64,000 nt of DNA from Apostichopus japonicus (GCF_037975245.1 NC_092571.1:18746917-18810916), one strand, 5' to 3'; positions 15,801 to 27,641 are shown, numbered from the stretch's first letter. The notes: generated by a model not told the origin, from the sequence alone. Made by a program: numbers and translations.

Positions 15801-17628
15801 ACGTCAGTACACATTATCATAAAGAGATTACTTGAAGTAGGTATACATAATTCATATTTCTGTTCTTGTCAGATTCCAGAGTCACAGAACCGCTGCAAGT
15901 GTTCTACGCAAATACTAATCAGGTTGGTACCGAGTGGCCTTTGGTACTTTGATGTGTCGCTATAGCATATTTCATATAACATATTTCATATAGCATATTT
16001 AATATAGCATATTTCATATAGCATATTTCATGGTGATGGATAGAGCTAATTTTCGCTTTTCGCTATTGCTTAGTGTTGGTTGGTTCTGTCTTTTCCAGTA
16101 CCGTTGGGTCGTGACGTTTGGTTGGTGTCAAAATATTATATATTTTAGATAATTACATGTTTCTGTGCAAACCATTAACAGGTCTTGCTCATGATCTCGT
16201 AGCATCAACTTCCGCCTGTAAAACGTTTTCTTTTCACAAATCGTTATCCCAGACTCAATGTGCATTCGATGCCATGAGCAGTTTGAGTTTAAATAGGTCA
16301 CTGGGTCTCGACGATTGCACCACAATGTGTGATTTATATTGTAAGGTATTAACGGACGAAACAATGAATAATGACATCGCTATGTGAGCTAAACCAACAT
16401 ACACCAAGAAGAATATCGAGGCTATACGGAAACCCAGGAAAGACATTGACAACTTAAACTTTGAACGTTTGGACGATATAAGCTAGCAGTCATAAAAGTT
16501 AAATATCTTAAACATATAGCTTTTCACAAGTTGGTATCATCTTCAAAAAAAGGATACAATCTGAAAAACGTCCACCTTATTTAAAGTTTACACGGCAAAT
16601 TGATTCTGAAAACGGTTAATTTCACATACCACTTTGTATACAGACGTCTCAAATATCGCGACGTCTCAACTTATATCAAACTTCAAGCATTTTGTAAACA
16701 TTGTGCCAAATGTAGTTTCTATAATATTTGTCTTCTTACTGTGTTTGTTTCTTCTGCTCTTCCGTAGATACAGCTTAACGCAGTATGAAAAGATAGGCTA
16801 TTGCTCGATTAAAATTACGCACAGCATGAATGGTTACCATGACAACAATATAGATTGAGACGCGCCGAATATTTTACACAGTATTCCAAATTATGATAGG
16901 CTTACTGATTAGATATCGACGAACACATAAAACGTTCTAGTTGACCCATCTTCGAGACCTTCCAAATTAGCGAGATCTCTCGGTAGCCTTTGACCTCTTA
17001 CTGACACAGACAGTGCAAAGAATGGCGCCACGAACATAATTGGCCATTATACTTGATTTGTAGTGAGAATCGAGGTATATGAGCTACGTGTGAAATTACA
17101 TTCATGTTAAGACGAACCGTTGTGTGATCAGTGAGGTAACCATAGGTAACCAAAAACGACCTTTCACCAAACTCAAAGAACATCAAGAGAGAAGTATTTT
17201 CAATGTTATATTCGCCTCGTTGAAAATACTCTGCGCATGCTTAGAGTAAACTTGCTATCTAGACAAGGTGACATGAACCCAATCATCACCATTAACATTT
17301 TGACGGAGACGTCTTTGAAGGCAAACGCCCCAGAACAGCCAAACAAAATTTCTCTATATTCCGGGAAATCGGGGACTGTGCAATGTTTCTCGAAAACGTA
17401 GCAATTTTTTACAACTGCATCGCAACAGGAACGGCGAGAGTATTCATATGGTTGCTTATTTAACAGTCAATGCTTTTAACTTTGGAGACTTATATTTATT
17501 AGATTAAAAGGTTATAAATTCCAAGGCAACCAAACGATTTTAATGACATGTGCCTTTGATGTGATGTATGCATATTTAAAGGCGTGATAGAGAGACAAAA
17601 AGTCAGAGCGCAACGCAAGTACAGCTGC
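12843..17628. other. Non-coding, no gene recognised
   Basis: Anonymous AT-rich sequence with a small tandem repeat (15964-16031). One open segment, 16182-16340 on the plus strand, is bounded by an acceptor and a donor in matching phase and is discussed under findings. No RNA gene or transposon recognised. Confidence 0.5.
15964..16031. repeat. 14-bp tandem repeat, about 5 copies
   Basis: Five copies of AGCATATTTCATAT with single-base variants (AACATATTTCATAT, AGCATATTTAATAT). Simple AT-rich repeat without apparent function. Confidence 0.9.
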
Positions 17629-18092
17629 AAATGACATCACATAGCCACAAGTGTTCTTTACATGACAACATATAGCCACAAGTGTTCATGAAATGACATC
17701 ATAATAGCCACAAGTGTTCATGAATATAGCCAGAGGTGTTCATTAAATGACATAACATAGCTACAAGTGTTAATTAAATGACATTACATAGCCAGAAGTG
17801 TTCATTGAATGACATAACATATTCAGAAGTGTTCATTAAATGACATCACATAGCCACAAGTGTTTAATTAAGTGACATCATATAGCCACAAGTTTTCGTT
17901 AAATGACATCATATAGCTACATGTGTTCTTTACATGACATCATATAGCCACATGTGTTCTTTACATAAAATCACATAGCCACAAGTGTTCATTAAAGACA
18001 TCATATAGCCACAAGTTTTCGTTAAATGACATCACATAGCCACAAGTGTTAACAAGTGTTCATTAAAGACATCATATAGCCACAATTGTTCT
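17629..18092. repeat. Minisatellite, about 31-bp unit, about 15 copies
   Basis: Units of the form ATGACATCACATAGCCACAA followed by GTGTTCATTAA. They diverge by substitutions (GCTACA, GCCAGA, TTTTCGTT) and small deletions. There are no unique spacers between identical repeats, so this is not a CRISPR-like array. Confidence 0.93.
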
Positions 18093-18379
18093 TTAAATTC
18101 ATAACTTGTCAGGCAACAGGCTATATGAATACCCCACCCCTCCCGCGGTATGCGCCCACATTCCGCAGACCTTATGCAGAAATACCCCACCCCCCCACAC
18201 ACACACACTACGTCAAATAATCAAAGCGCAACAAACTAAACCCCTTGTTTTCGGGCGATTAAAATATCAAAATAAATATCGGTACAAGATTGCAAAGGGG
18301 TTCCAAAAAAACCCTCCCTACAAATAACTCACTCTACCCCTATCAATGGGCTATCCTACTGAAGGCAGACCAACCTAAC

Positions 18380-18446
18380 TCTCTCCTCCCACTCCTCCCC
18401 TCCTCCCCTCCTCCCCTTCTCCCCTTCTCCCCTCCTCCCCTTCCCA
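18380..18446. repeat. CTCCTCCCC polypyrimidine tract
   Basis: Near-pure C/T strand made of CTCCTCCCC and CTTCTCCCC units. A mirror-symmetric homopurine-homopyrimidine tract of this kind can form triplex (H-DNA). Confidence 0.9.
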
Positions 18447-20536
18447 ATCCACAACTGCGCCCATGTGTATGCATAGTTAGCATAATGACACAATACATAT
18501 CATGCTATGTGCACCATACCCACGTTACTCAAAACAATATTGTATCATATATGTTTAGCGATCGATTTCAAACGGGTTTTCTAGTCTGGTTATAAACCTA
18601 GCTGTGATAAAGTGCATTCTATGGGATAATTGGTTAATTAGTTCAATGATTTAATAATACCAGTGCTAAATAAACCTCGTTAGGTGTGAGACAACACTCA
18701 CGACGTCTACCATTTAAGTTTAGAGCCCAGACGACCATTAGATTGGCAATTGATCAATTGGGTATTAGGCCTAATTAGGATTACAATTAACGTATCCTTT
18801 TGTGATCAATGAACCGACTCTTTATCCGTGTAGCGGAACAGAGAAGGCCTGGAAGAGAACTGAAAGGGGAAAATATAACAGAAAACTACAGGATAAGTCA
18901 AGTTCAAGAAACATGATATGGATTAATTGATATCCAAAATGAAAAGGTTTTATATGGTTTGGGTGACAAGCATAGAATATCGTAAGTAAAATAAATCAAA
19001 TAAATTTGGGACAGTTTGTTTCTATTACAAGAAATCAGGAAAACAATGTAGACGTTTCAAAATTGAAAACTTCCTCTTTCACAATCATTAGGTTATTCAT
19101 TACTCGGTATTCTTTGTCTATAGATATAGAGATCATATAAGTTTGGTCAACGACCCTCGATCATAATATTGATAGTCGTGACAATACAAAGCCGAAATGC
19201 ATATCTAAGGTTGCTTCAAGGCGTGAGGTGGTGGGTGGGGTGGGGATAGGCATCAGGGTTGAGGGGAATTGGTTTTATGACACTTTCTCCTTTTGTTTCT
19301 CTTTTTCTCTAATTAGAACATTTTGGGTGTAATGACCTTGATATACGTTACGGTGTCGATCAGTTTGATAACAATTAACGTGCAAAAGGATTGAAAATAA
19401 ATACTTCGTTGTACATAATATAAGGCCATAATGACGTTGCTTATTGTTGTTGATGTCAGCAATGACGTTGTGAGAAGGCCTCTTTGTGGTAATGTTTTCA
19501 CATGAAGAAATCCAATTTATAGACATATGTTACGGGATTGGGCGGCCCCTGTCTATATAGAGAGAAAGAACCCCGCGGCTACTTATATCGTAAACAGAAA
19601 AACTAATCTATAGTAACTAATCATGAACAATCCCACAGGGTAACATGCCTAGATTTGCATAATACATACGTTACTTCATTTTTATTAATGACAAACGTTA
19701 CTGTACATAGTTTTTCTGGGGTGAAACACTTTTTTTTCATCTCTGCCCCCTTTTTGGTCCGCGAAAAATATAAGTTGTTTTTTAGTTGCCTGTCGTATAT
19801 TTATTCAGAAATGTATACAAGACGGAGTGGTATCCATGGCAACCCCCTTCCCCGTACCCTTGCCCTCTTTGTCCCCCTCCCCCTGCCTTCCTCGTTCCCT
19901 TTCGTTACTCCCATTCACACATATTTTATCAACACATGTTATATTTTGTTTGTCTTTGTCAACACACAGTAACCTTTGTAATGGATCCTTTGTGTAAGTT
20001 GAACCCCCCCCCCCTTCTTGACGTAATTAATTTTGTCATGAGGATATGGCTATGCAGAAGGGGTTACAAGAACATGTCTGTTATAATAACAAGATTGCAA
20101 TGTCCTACATTGGCTAACGATTGTTATACCGTACCGCCAGTAAAATGTATTGATACAAAAACAGTCCCCTTTGCACGAGACAGGAACTTTCAATTACCTA
20201 TATGAGTTGTACTGTCAGACGGTCAAAGAACCCTGTAATATATGATTCAGTGCAATGAATATACATTGGTTGATTGATTCATACCTCATTATCAAGCATC
20301 CCCGTCAAACTTCCAGAGTACAAAGCACGGATACAATGGATGGGCAGGTGAGAGGAGGGGGAGACAGGATGAAAACATCACTCTTACAATCACTCCACCA
20401 CTAGACCACGATAACACAGTAGCTTAATGCCTATGAGTATGACTTGCCTTCCCTGTGCCAATATGTTTTCATACTTGTATTACTCAAAATTGCACAAACA
20501 AATCTGACAGTGTACATCTCATTCTACATTTGAGAA
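18447..20536. other. Non-coding, no gene recognised
   Basis: No supportable gene. The plus-strand frame at 19786-20205 (139 codons) is Pro-rich only because it crosses C-rich runs, and it matches no family. Confidence 0.5.
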
Positions 20537-20917
20537 CAAGGGCGTAGGAACCGGGGGGGCTGGGGGCGCCAGCCCCCCCCCCCAGTGAAAAATATGGAGG
20601 GGCGGAAGTATCATTCCGCCCCCCCCCCCCCGCTTCGCAAGTCAGAAAACCCCTTTTTCATTTCCAAATGAGAAAAAAATCTCATTTGGAGCACCAAATT
20701 GCATCTAAGGCCAGGTGAAAATGCAAAATTATATACAAAATGGAGTGGGTGGGTTGAAGTGTGCTATATTGCACCAAACTGCATCTGAGGCCACCTGGAA
20801 ATGTAAAAAAAAATCCAAAGGGGAGGGGGCACCCCCTCCCCTTAGACCCCTCCCCCAGGTCGGCCATCAGTCTTCAGCCCCCCCCCCCCCACTCATAAGT
20901 ACCTTCCTACGCCACTG
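20537..20917 (+). mobile_element. Non-autonomous hAT-type element (MITE), copy A
   Basis: 381 bp bounded by CAAGGGCGTAGGAA on the left and TTCCTACGCCACTG on the right, a 14-bp imperfect terminal inverted repeat. It is flanked by an 8-bp direct duplication, TTTGAGAA (20529-20536 and 20918-20925). Eight-base target duplications with CAGTGGCG-type ends are typical of hAT elements. The inside has poly-C/poly-G blocks and no transposase, so it must have moved with an enzyme supplied elsewhere. A related copy lies in the opposite orientation at 34324-34688. Frames at 20682-20984 are artefacts. Confidence 0.85.
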
Positions 20918-21789
20918 TTTGAGAATAAAATGGCGAGTACTATCGAAAAATCAAGAAAATCAACTGAGAATTCTGCTAAGTTAATTGCAGCCAAAGTTAA
21001 GTGCGGTAGAGTGGAGGTTAAGGCCTTAAGCTTAGGCTAAGGGTAATGGACTGTTAGAAATATACTGTTATTAGTCTTTAGTAGGTGATAGACTACTAAT
21101 TGGTTCCGTTCAGTAATTCTAAAGCACCGGGTTGCTTAATCCTCGTTTTTAATAGGGAGATAAGTACACAAGGTCATGAAATGTGAAATCCGATTGCTTT
21201 TACGTTAGTTATTGTCATCGCGGATGTGGATATATAAACGAAACACCTCAGAAGTAGCACAGGTGTATATAGACAAACTGACTCCTGTGTTCATCTGCAG
21301 GTGTTTTCATTGCTACTTCTTCTTTAAATTACCAATAGGATTACTTGAGAATAACTGAGTAACAAGTATGATGTAGTCTTAACGCTAATACGACACATTA
21401 GGCGTAAGAAATGTCCATGGATTACAGAGAGCTTATAATTAATGAAAGGCGGATAAAGAGACGCCGGGAGCAAGATAAAGAATAACAAAGGTGATGAAGG
21501 TTACACATCACAAAGAATAAAGAGAAGGCTGTTATGGCCATTAGCTCAGTAAACAATTTATCGTAATTAATAGGGAGGTGATACATTTCAAAGAAGGGCT
21601 ATTCTCAGAAGTTATACGTGAAACACGTGACAATATTATTTACAAAGATGGAGTTAGTAAGGATAAGTGGATCAACAGCTGGATCTTGCTCGGGTCTGAC
21701 TCTACCCTCTGACGGAAAAAAAAGGAAAAACAAAAAGAATGAAACAAAGATCGAAACGTGTGTGCATCTCCAATAAAGTAAGATACCTC

Positions 21790-21955
21790 AATAAATATGA
21801 GTTATAGAATATTAAGTATAAGTTGAAATATGAGTAATAGAATAATATGTATGAGATGAAAAATGGGGAATAGAATATTACGTTTACGTTGAAATATGAG
21901 GAATAGTATACTAAGTATACGCTGAAATATGAGGAATAGTACATTAAGAATATCG
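21790..21955. repeat. Degenerate minisatellite, about 36-bp unit
   Basis: About five units built from GAAATATGAGGAATAGTA, CTAAGTATACG and variants. The period is a multiple of three, which keeps a minus-strand frame (YYSSYFSVYLV-like) open; this is not a gene. Confidence 0.8.
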
Positions 21956-22934
21956 TTGTTCGATATTGAATACCATTAGCCAGAACCTGGAATTCCCATT
22001 TACTTTGATGATGGGGTACATGAGCTTTAAATTCAGTAGATGATAAATGAAACCGTTCATCCCGCCCTAGTAAAATGTTACATTATACATCGTAAGAAAG
22101 CCGGTCATTCTCTTAAGGTTGGAATAATTGTTTTAGTCTTCGCATTCATTTGTGTCGGATCATATCCGGAGTCTGGTCGGGCTCACCTAACGGGTCCTCC
22201 CGTCCGAGTTATGTATTGTTTTTAACATACAGCAAAAAGAACCTAACGTTCAGGTCAGCTATTTATTCATACCTCAATCAAATAGCAGATAATGTATCAT
22301 GAGAAATGCAATGGGATTGCAAGGGTGTACGACAACATTCGATTGTTAATTACGACTATGATTGGTATAGATCCATATTTGTAATAATGGTGTGTATAGC
22401 GCCAGTTGTAATATTTGTCAGAGCATATGATACCATTATGGCTACATTAAGAAAGCAATTTTGGGACACTTTTACAATGTTTTGGTAGATATTAGTAAAT
22501 TATTTTATACTTGTAGTTTACAATATCTGTACTCATGTGTCCAAGCGCCCGAACCGTTATCGCCTTATGTGCTGGTCAATAACTCTCTACACTGGCTGTT
22601 ACTTTTACGCTAGAAGCCCGGCAGCCAGAACGCATGCTCTAAAACGGGATTTTACAACCGTTTGTGAAAAACGGTGCGACATTTTTTAATGGGTTTATTG
22701 AAACCTTTAATTCACCTGGTTATTGTCTGTTAAATAACAACTCCTCTAATAGTTTACTTAAAACTTTTCTTCTTTTATCAGGTCGAATTTTTCTCCACTT
22801 GTATACATTATTGAATTAATCCGTAATATCACAATTGCCTTAATATTGGCGAACAAATATCTTAGGAAAGTTATCCAAGAAAGAAAATGGGAACGAAAAA
22901 CCAAACAGCCGACCAACTGATCGTTTTCTACCGC

Positions 22935-23083
22935 AGTCCCCAGTCCCCAGCCGTATGATCCCTAGTCCCCACACCCAAGGTCCTCAGTCCCCAGTCCCCG
23001 GTCCCTAGCCGTAATCCCCAGTCCCCACGGCCCCAATCCCCAGGCCCCAGCGCCAGTCCCCAGTCCCGGGTCCCCAGGCATAG
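22935..23083. repeat. CCCCAGT-type GC-rich minisatellite
   Basis: Irregular runs of CCCCAGTCCCCAG with CCCTAG, CCCACGG and CCCGG variants, GC-rich in an AT-rich neighbourhood. It appears to be a local expansion of the CCCCAGTCCCC segment that occurs once in the sister unit (near 23226-23235). The G-rich minus strand could form G-quadruplexes. Confidence 0.85.
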
Positions 23084-23297
23084 AGACGGACTGTATGATC
23101 ATCCCCATCCGGTGCGTCTCACGGTCCCCTATAAGGGGAACATAATACTTTTTTTAAGGAAAAGTCGCCCAGGAAAGAACCTGGCCACGAAAACCAAACT
23201 ACCAAACGACTGATCCGCTCTCAACCCCAGTCCCCTTGCATCGGGACTGTGACTGTGTGATCATCGTCGGGTTTGCATCACCATTCCCCTCGAAAGG

Positions 23298-23365
23298 GAA
23301 CAGATACTACACATGATCTTAGCTTAAAGGCCGGAACATAATACTTCACTTGATCTTAGCCAAAA
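23298..23365 (-). pseudogene. Two U2 snRNA 5'-end-like sequences in tandem
   Basis: On the minus strand, 23332-23298 matches the conserved start of U2 snRNA (GGCCTTTTGGCTAAGATCAA followed by GTGTAGTATCTGTTC) at 32 of 35 bases by my alignment from memory. At 23365-23334, TTTTGGCTAAGATCAAGTG matches exactly before diverging. This part of U2 covers the end of stem I and the region leading toward the branch-point-pairing segment. The match stops after CTGTTC: the rest of U2, including the branch-point-recognition loop and Sm site, is absent, so these are not functional U2 genes. Confidence 0.75.
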
Positions 23366-23652
23366 TGTGTTCATTTTGTCTCCTTAATTGAAGGAAATTT
23401 ACAATTTTGTGCAGTAAATATATACAAAAATTCGTGTATTTGCGACAATTTTGAAAAACGTCACGTTAAGCATATAGCACAAACAACAAAAGTTTCACGC
23501 AAGAAACACATGCATTCATTTCAAATGCAATTGTAATTTAGACCCATTATGTGCATACTTAGGCACCTAATTCACTTAAAGAGAATATAACCCACATAAT
23601 TGTAGGTAACACCTTCACTATTAATATGCAAAATGACAGTGTCCCGATGTAT

Positions 23653-23900
23653 GGAGTCTTAGCTCAGTGGTTAACGCCGGTGCCTTTCAATCATAAGGTC
23701 CCGAGTTCGAGTCACTCCAGGATTAATGTATGTCGTCCAGTTACCAGTACAGAGTTGTTGACAATTGACAACTCATAACCATGGACGTTAAACATGAATC
23801 TAAGAGACTGACTTCAGTCAGCTTGCAGCCTTGATAGGCCAAATGGTGGCTTCTTCGCGAGTTCCTGCTTGCAGGAGGATCTAAAATACATACATACATG
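23653..23900 (+). mobile_element. tRNA-derived SINE
   Basis: The head looks like a tRNA: a GGAGTCT start, A-box-like TTAGCTCAGTGGTTAACG, a CCTT...AAGG hairpin, B-box-like GAGTTCGAGTC, and a partly complementary ACTCC end. A body of about 170 bp without coding follows, containing GACTTCAGTCAGCTTGCAGC and CTTCTTCGCGAGTTCCTGCT, then a tail of ATAC repeats (AAAATACATACATACATG). A and B boxes would serve as an internal RNA polymerase III promoter. A functional tRNA is unlikely because the acceptor stem pairs poorly and the sequence continues into a body and a simple-repeat tail. Confidence 0.8.
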
Positions 23901-26883
23901 GTAAATGATACAAAACGGTAATAAAGTGTGAATGGTACATCCACACAAAGGATAAATAATGGGTGCCACGGTCAGTATATACCCACCGTTAAAGACAATT
24001 TATTATTAATTAACGTTTTGCAATTAAAAGTGCTTCCAACTGTTATTCTACGACGAATAGTAAATGTTAATTACGGTTTTACGGTACTTTTACGTTCAAA
24101 ACGTCCTTTTATTGTAAAGAACGGACATTGAACGTTAACTAACAATGAATGCACATGCTAAACAACGTTTCCCGTTAATTTAGTTTTAAAACCCTATTAT
24201 TTTATACAGACGACATACCACAGTAATATTACGTCAAATTCCACCTTTAATTTTCTGTTAATTTGTTTGTTTAAAGTGTGCCTCTGGAGTAACTTGTTCA
24301 AGTAGAGGGCGTCAACGGTTTGATCGCGTATGCTATTAACGGTAGATTTAAAGGATTACGTTTATATAATTCGCTTTACTTTCCTCTAAAACATTAATGT
24401 CTCTGCAACATCGGTGACTAATGATAAAACTAACACATTCACAGTGTTTAGACTTCCTTTCCTCGTTGCGGGCATAATCAAACATACAAATAATATGTTA
24501 ACAGTGGGTGACATTACGTTTCCTAACAGATTGTCCAGTTATTTACCCAACAGGTAATCCCTAAAAAATTTAGGTGCTATAAATTCTTTGGTTATACTAA
24601 CATTCATTTAAATGGATAAATTAATCATTTGCAGCACTACAAAATGGACCAGTTGGGCATCCGTGATGCTTATCGCTGTGCTTTGCTGACTAGCTACATG
24701 GATCATCAGATATTAGATACATTCGCTGAACCGCTACACTAAAGTCTTGCTCACCAAGGCTATATTTGCTGCTAACTACTCCCCGAGGGTCGCCTGTCTG
24801 TCTATGGCATATATACATGATGGCGATACATGCGACCTTATCTTTACTGCAAGTTTCAGTAACATAAATCAAACCAAATCAGTTCACCCCCCCCACCCTC
24901 CTCCCTCACCTCCATATTTTATACCAAGTTAATAACTTTTCAGTCCAGTTTCCAACTTTGCAGTATATTTTATGTCCATATTCTTCAAATATGTCGGAAG
25001 TCTCTTAAATAATGGATCATGAGATGATATGGAGCCGATCATGTTGAATAAGTTCACAAAAACACAAATCTGTAGGATTATTGACGGTCTATAAGCCGAT
25101 TCTTGTACAGACAACGTTATACCAACGCACGATAAAGTACATTGACTTGAAGGCAATCAACAGCCAGACCGTTTTGAAAAGAAAGGTCAAATTCTTTCCA
25201 CCCTTGACACTTTGGCTGTTCATATATATAAATTGACTTAACAGATCACCTCTTTTCCTCGCATTGCTGTAGACTGGTGTTACACCACAGGTATATTTCG
25301 GCTACACGTCTTACTTTCCGAATTTAATAAGTGTCAATAGAGCATGGCTATATTATAATACTTCATTAGGTCGTGCAGGGAAGGATGAGATGGAGAGCGT
25401 AAGTGTTACCCTAATAATTCCTTATATTGAGCTCGGGATGGGGGTAGGAGGAGGATGGGAAACGATTGTAACTAAGTCACGTTGCAAACATGCATAAACA
25501 CACTGTCAAAGATATCTTAAATATTGATAAGATCTTCCTTTTCTATTGAGCATTAACTTAATCACTCTGATTAAGTAGAGGAAACCGAGAAGTACTTTGA
25601 TTTCTGATATTTATGCGGAAAATAACTTCATCCAAAATATGCGGCCCTGCGCCGGCAATCAGGGCAAAGTCACCGTTTGTTTCATCCTGCATCTGTTTCA
25701 TCCTGTTTCATCCTGCTATAAGAGCAAACTTAAAAGAACCCTTTGTAAAGTATTCGTTTCATAGTGCAATAAATTGTTAATAAATATATTGAATGTAACT
25801 TTAAGACTTCGGAACAAGATCATAAATATGATACTTTCCAAAAGCAAAGAAGGATAAAATCGATAGAAGCAATTTCCCTTTTATTATTTCACGTTACGTA
25901 TTGGTTCCCTAGACAATCAAATGGCGCCATGGTGGTAGGGTGACTTAACTCATAACGTAACTAGTATAAGAGTCACTGTTTCGATGTCTCCAGATTTAGA
26001 ACGTAATTTTTAAAACGTATTGATCCTGCTGCCACATTCATCCATGAGGAAAATTACCAGAGTTAATGAAGAAAACAGGTAGGGTCAACAAGAGGTAAAC
26101 GTGACTCCTTGTTGGTACAGGAAAGCAGGAACGCTTTGGAAACCTAATGTCAAAATGCGTCCTCGACTAAGAAAGAAACACGTGCTCTACCAGTATATAT
26201 AGAGAGAGTCATAGTTAACTAACTGCTAATCTGCTTCAAGAAACCTGTGTATAAAGTTAATGTATAAAGGTTAGAGGAAATGACGTCATCGGATCCTACA
26301 GCAGGATCTTCTTGAATTGCGAAATAAACTTAATACAGACTAAGGACACATTAACAGACATACGGACATACAACTACCAAATTACTATAAGACTGTAAGG
26401 TGGTGGCAACACCTATCCGCCATCATGTTTTATTGGTGATGCAGTTGAATGAGTCAATGCACTTCACATTAATCGTATAATTAGGGACTAGCACATCCCA
26501 GAAAAGCTTCGTTTTAAATTAGATTTAAACGTTAGACAAAAAATGGTGCATTCTGGGACATATTAGTCTAGACATTAGGCCTAAAGAATTAGGTCTTCAC
26601 GCAAGGTTGTGCTAACAACTCTTTTAAATTTGTGTGTTATTGAAAAAGTGATGTACCGCCCTAGATCCCCTCCCTTGGATGTATGACAGTTTTAATTTGG
26701 AAAAACAATACTCTATCAGCATTTATTTGAGAGAAACGGTGTTTCATATTCAAATATGAAACTTCATTCCGACTGGATTGAAGTCTACATTATACAGAAG
26801 ATGTAGATGTCCTACTTTGTTTATCAATGGAACGAAATTTATTACGTAACACTATAGGGGTAAGTCACTATCCAAACAAACGG
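23901..26883. other. Non-coding, no gene recognised
   Basis: AT-rich sequence with no supportable gene, RNA or transposon. A C-run near 24888 and a G-rich stretch near 25435 are the only local features. Confidence 0.5.
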
Positions 26884-27641
26884 ACAGTCTCCAGAGCCTG
26901 TCCCGTGTATCCACGGGTGAGTCTGTCCCGGACATCCACGGGTCTTTCTGTCCCGTGTATATCCCCCGGTCAGTCTGCCCGTATAACCACTGGTCAGCCT
27001 ATTCCGTACATCCACCGTTCAGCCTATTACGTACATACATAGGTCTATTCCGTACATACACCGGTCAGTCTGCCCAGTACATCCACCGGTCTGTCCCGTA
27101 CTTCCAGTGGTCAGTTTGTCCCGTACTTCCAGTCGTCAGTCTATTCCGTACATCCATCGGTCAGTCTACTCAGTAGATCCATCGGTCTGTCCAGTACATC
27201 TACCGGTCAGTCTACTCAGTACATCTACCGGTCAGTCTGTCCAGTACATCCAGTGGTCAGTCTGTCCAGTACATTTACCGGTCAGTCTATACCGTACATC
27301 CATCGGTCAGTCTACTCAGTACATCCATCGGTCAGTCTATTCCGTACATCTACCGGTCAGTCTACTCAGTACATCCATCGGTCTGTCCAGTACATCCACC
27401 AGTCAGTCTACTCAGTACATCTACCGGCTAGTCTATACCGTACATCCATCGGTCAGTCTACTCAGTACATCCATCGGTCAGTCTATTCCGTACATCTACC
27501 GGTCAGTCTACTCAGTACATCCATCGGTCTGTCCAGTACATCCACCGGTCAGTCTACTCAGTACATTTACCGGTCAGTTTGTCCAGTACGTCCACTGGTC
27601 AGTCTGTCCATTACATCCACCGTTCATTCTGTCCCGTACGT
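26884..27641. repeat. Minisatellite, alternating 25- and 21-bp units
   Basis: About 30 units of the type TACATCCATCGGTCAGTCTA plus CTCAG, mixed with a shorter form TACATCCATCGGTCTGTCCA plus G, which lacks four bases. The units become more regular toward the 3' side. Overlapping plus-strand frames of 196 and 157 codons (27107-27726) arise from the repeat and are not genes. Confidence 0.93.

Larger units (their letters stand above)
22865..23365 (-). mobile_element. SINE-like tandem element with U2 snRNA-like head
   Basis: Read on the minus strand, the array begins with two U2-like heads (23365-23334 and 23332-23298). The second runs into a body with a CCCTTTCGAGGGG hairpin, GATGATCACACAGTC, a GGGGACTGGGG block, and GATCAGTCGTTTGGTAGTTT, ending near 23156. 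The same body order recurs from 23148 down to 22865 (CCCCTTATAGGGG, GATGATCATACAGTC, an expanded GGGGACT tract, GATCAGTTGGTCGGCTGTTT, CTTTCTTGG). It is therefore at least two body units, one with an internal minisatellite. The structure resembles short interspersed elements with snRNA-derived heads (known class: SINEU). No coding capacity and no clear target duplication seen. Confidence 0.55.

Noticed and set aside
16255-16452. Minus-strand frame starting with a hydrophobic leader (MSFLGFRIASIFFLVYVGL)
   Set aside because: The hydrophobic segment is followed by an ordinary short tail and a stop, with no donor; it also overlaps the candidate exon on the other strand.
17629-18092. CRISPR-like array of about 31-bp repeats
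   Set aside because: The repeats are contiguous and diverged with no unique spacers, and this is animal DNA.
19786-20205. 139-codon plus-strand frame
   Set aside because: Pro-rich because of C-runs, no ATG-based start with support, no family match; ORFs of this length are expected by chance here.
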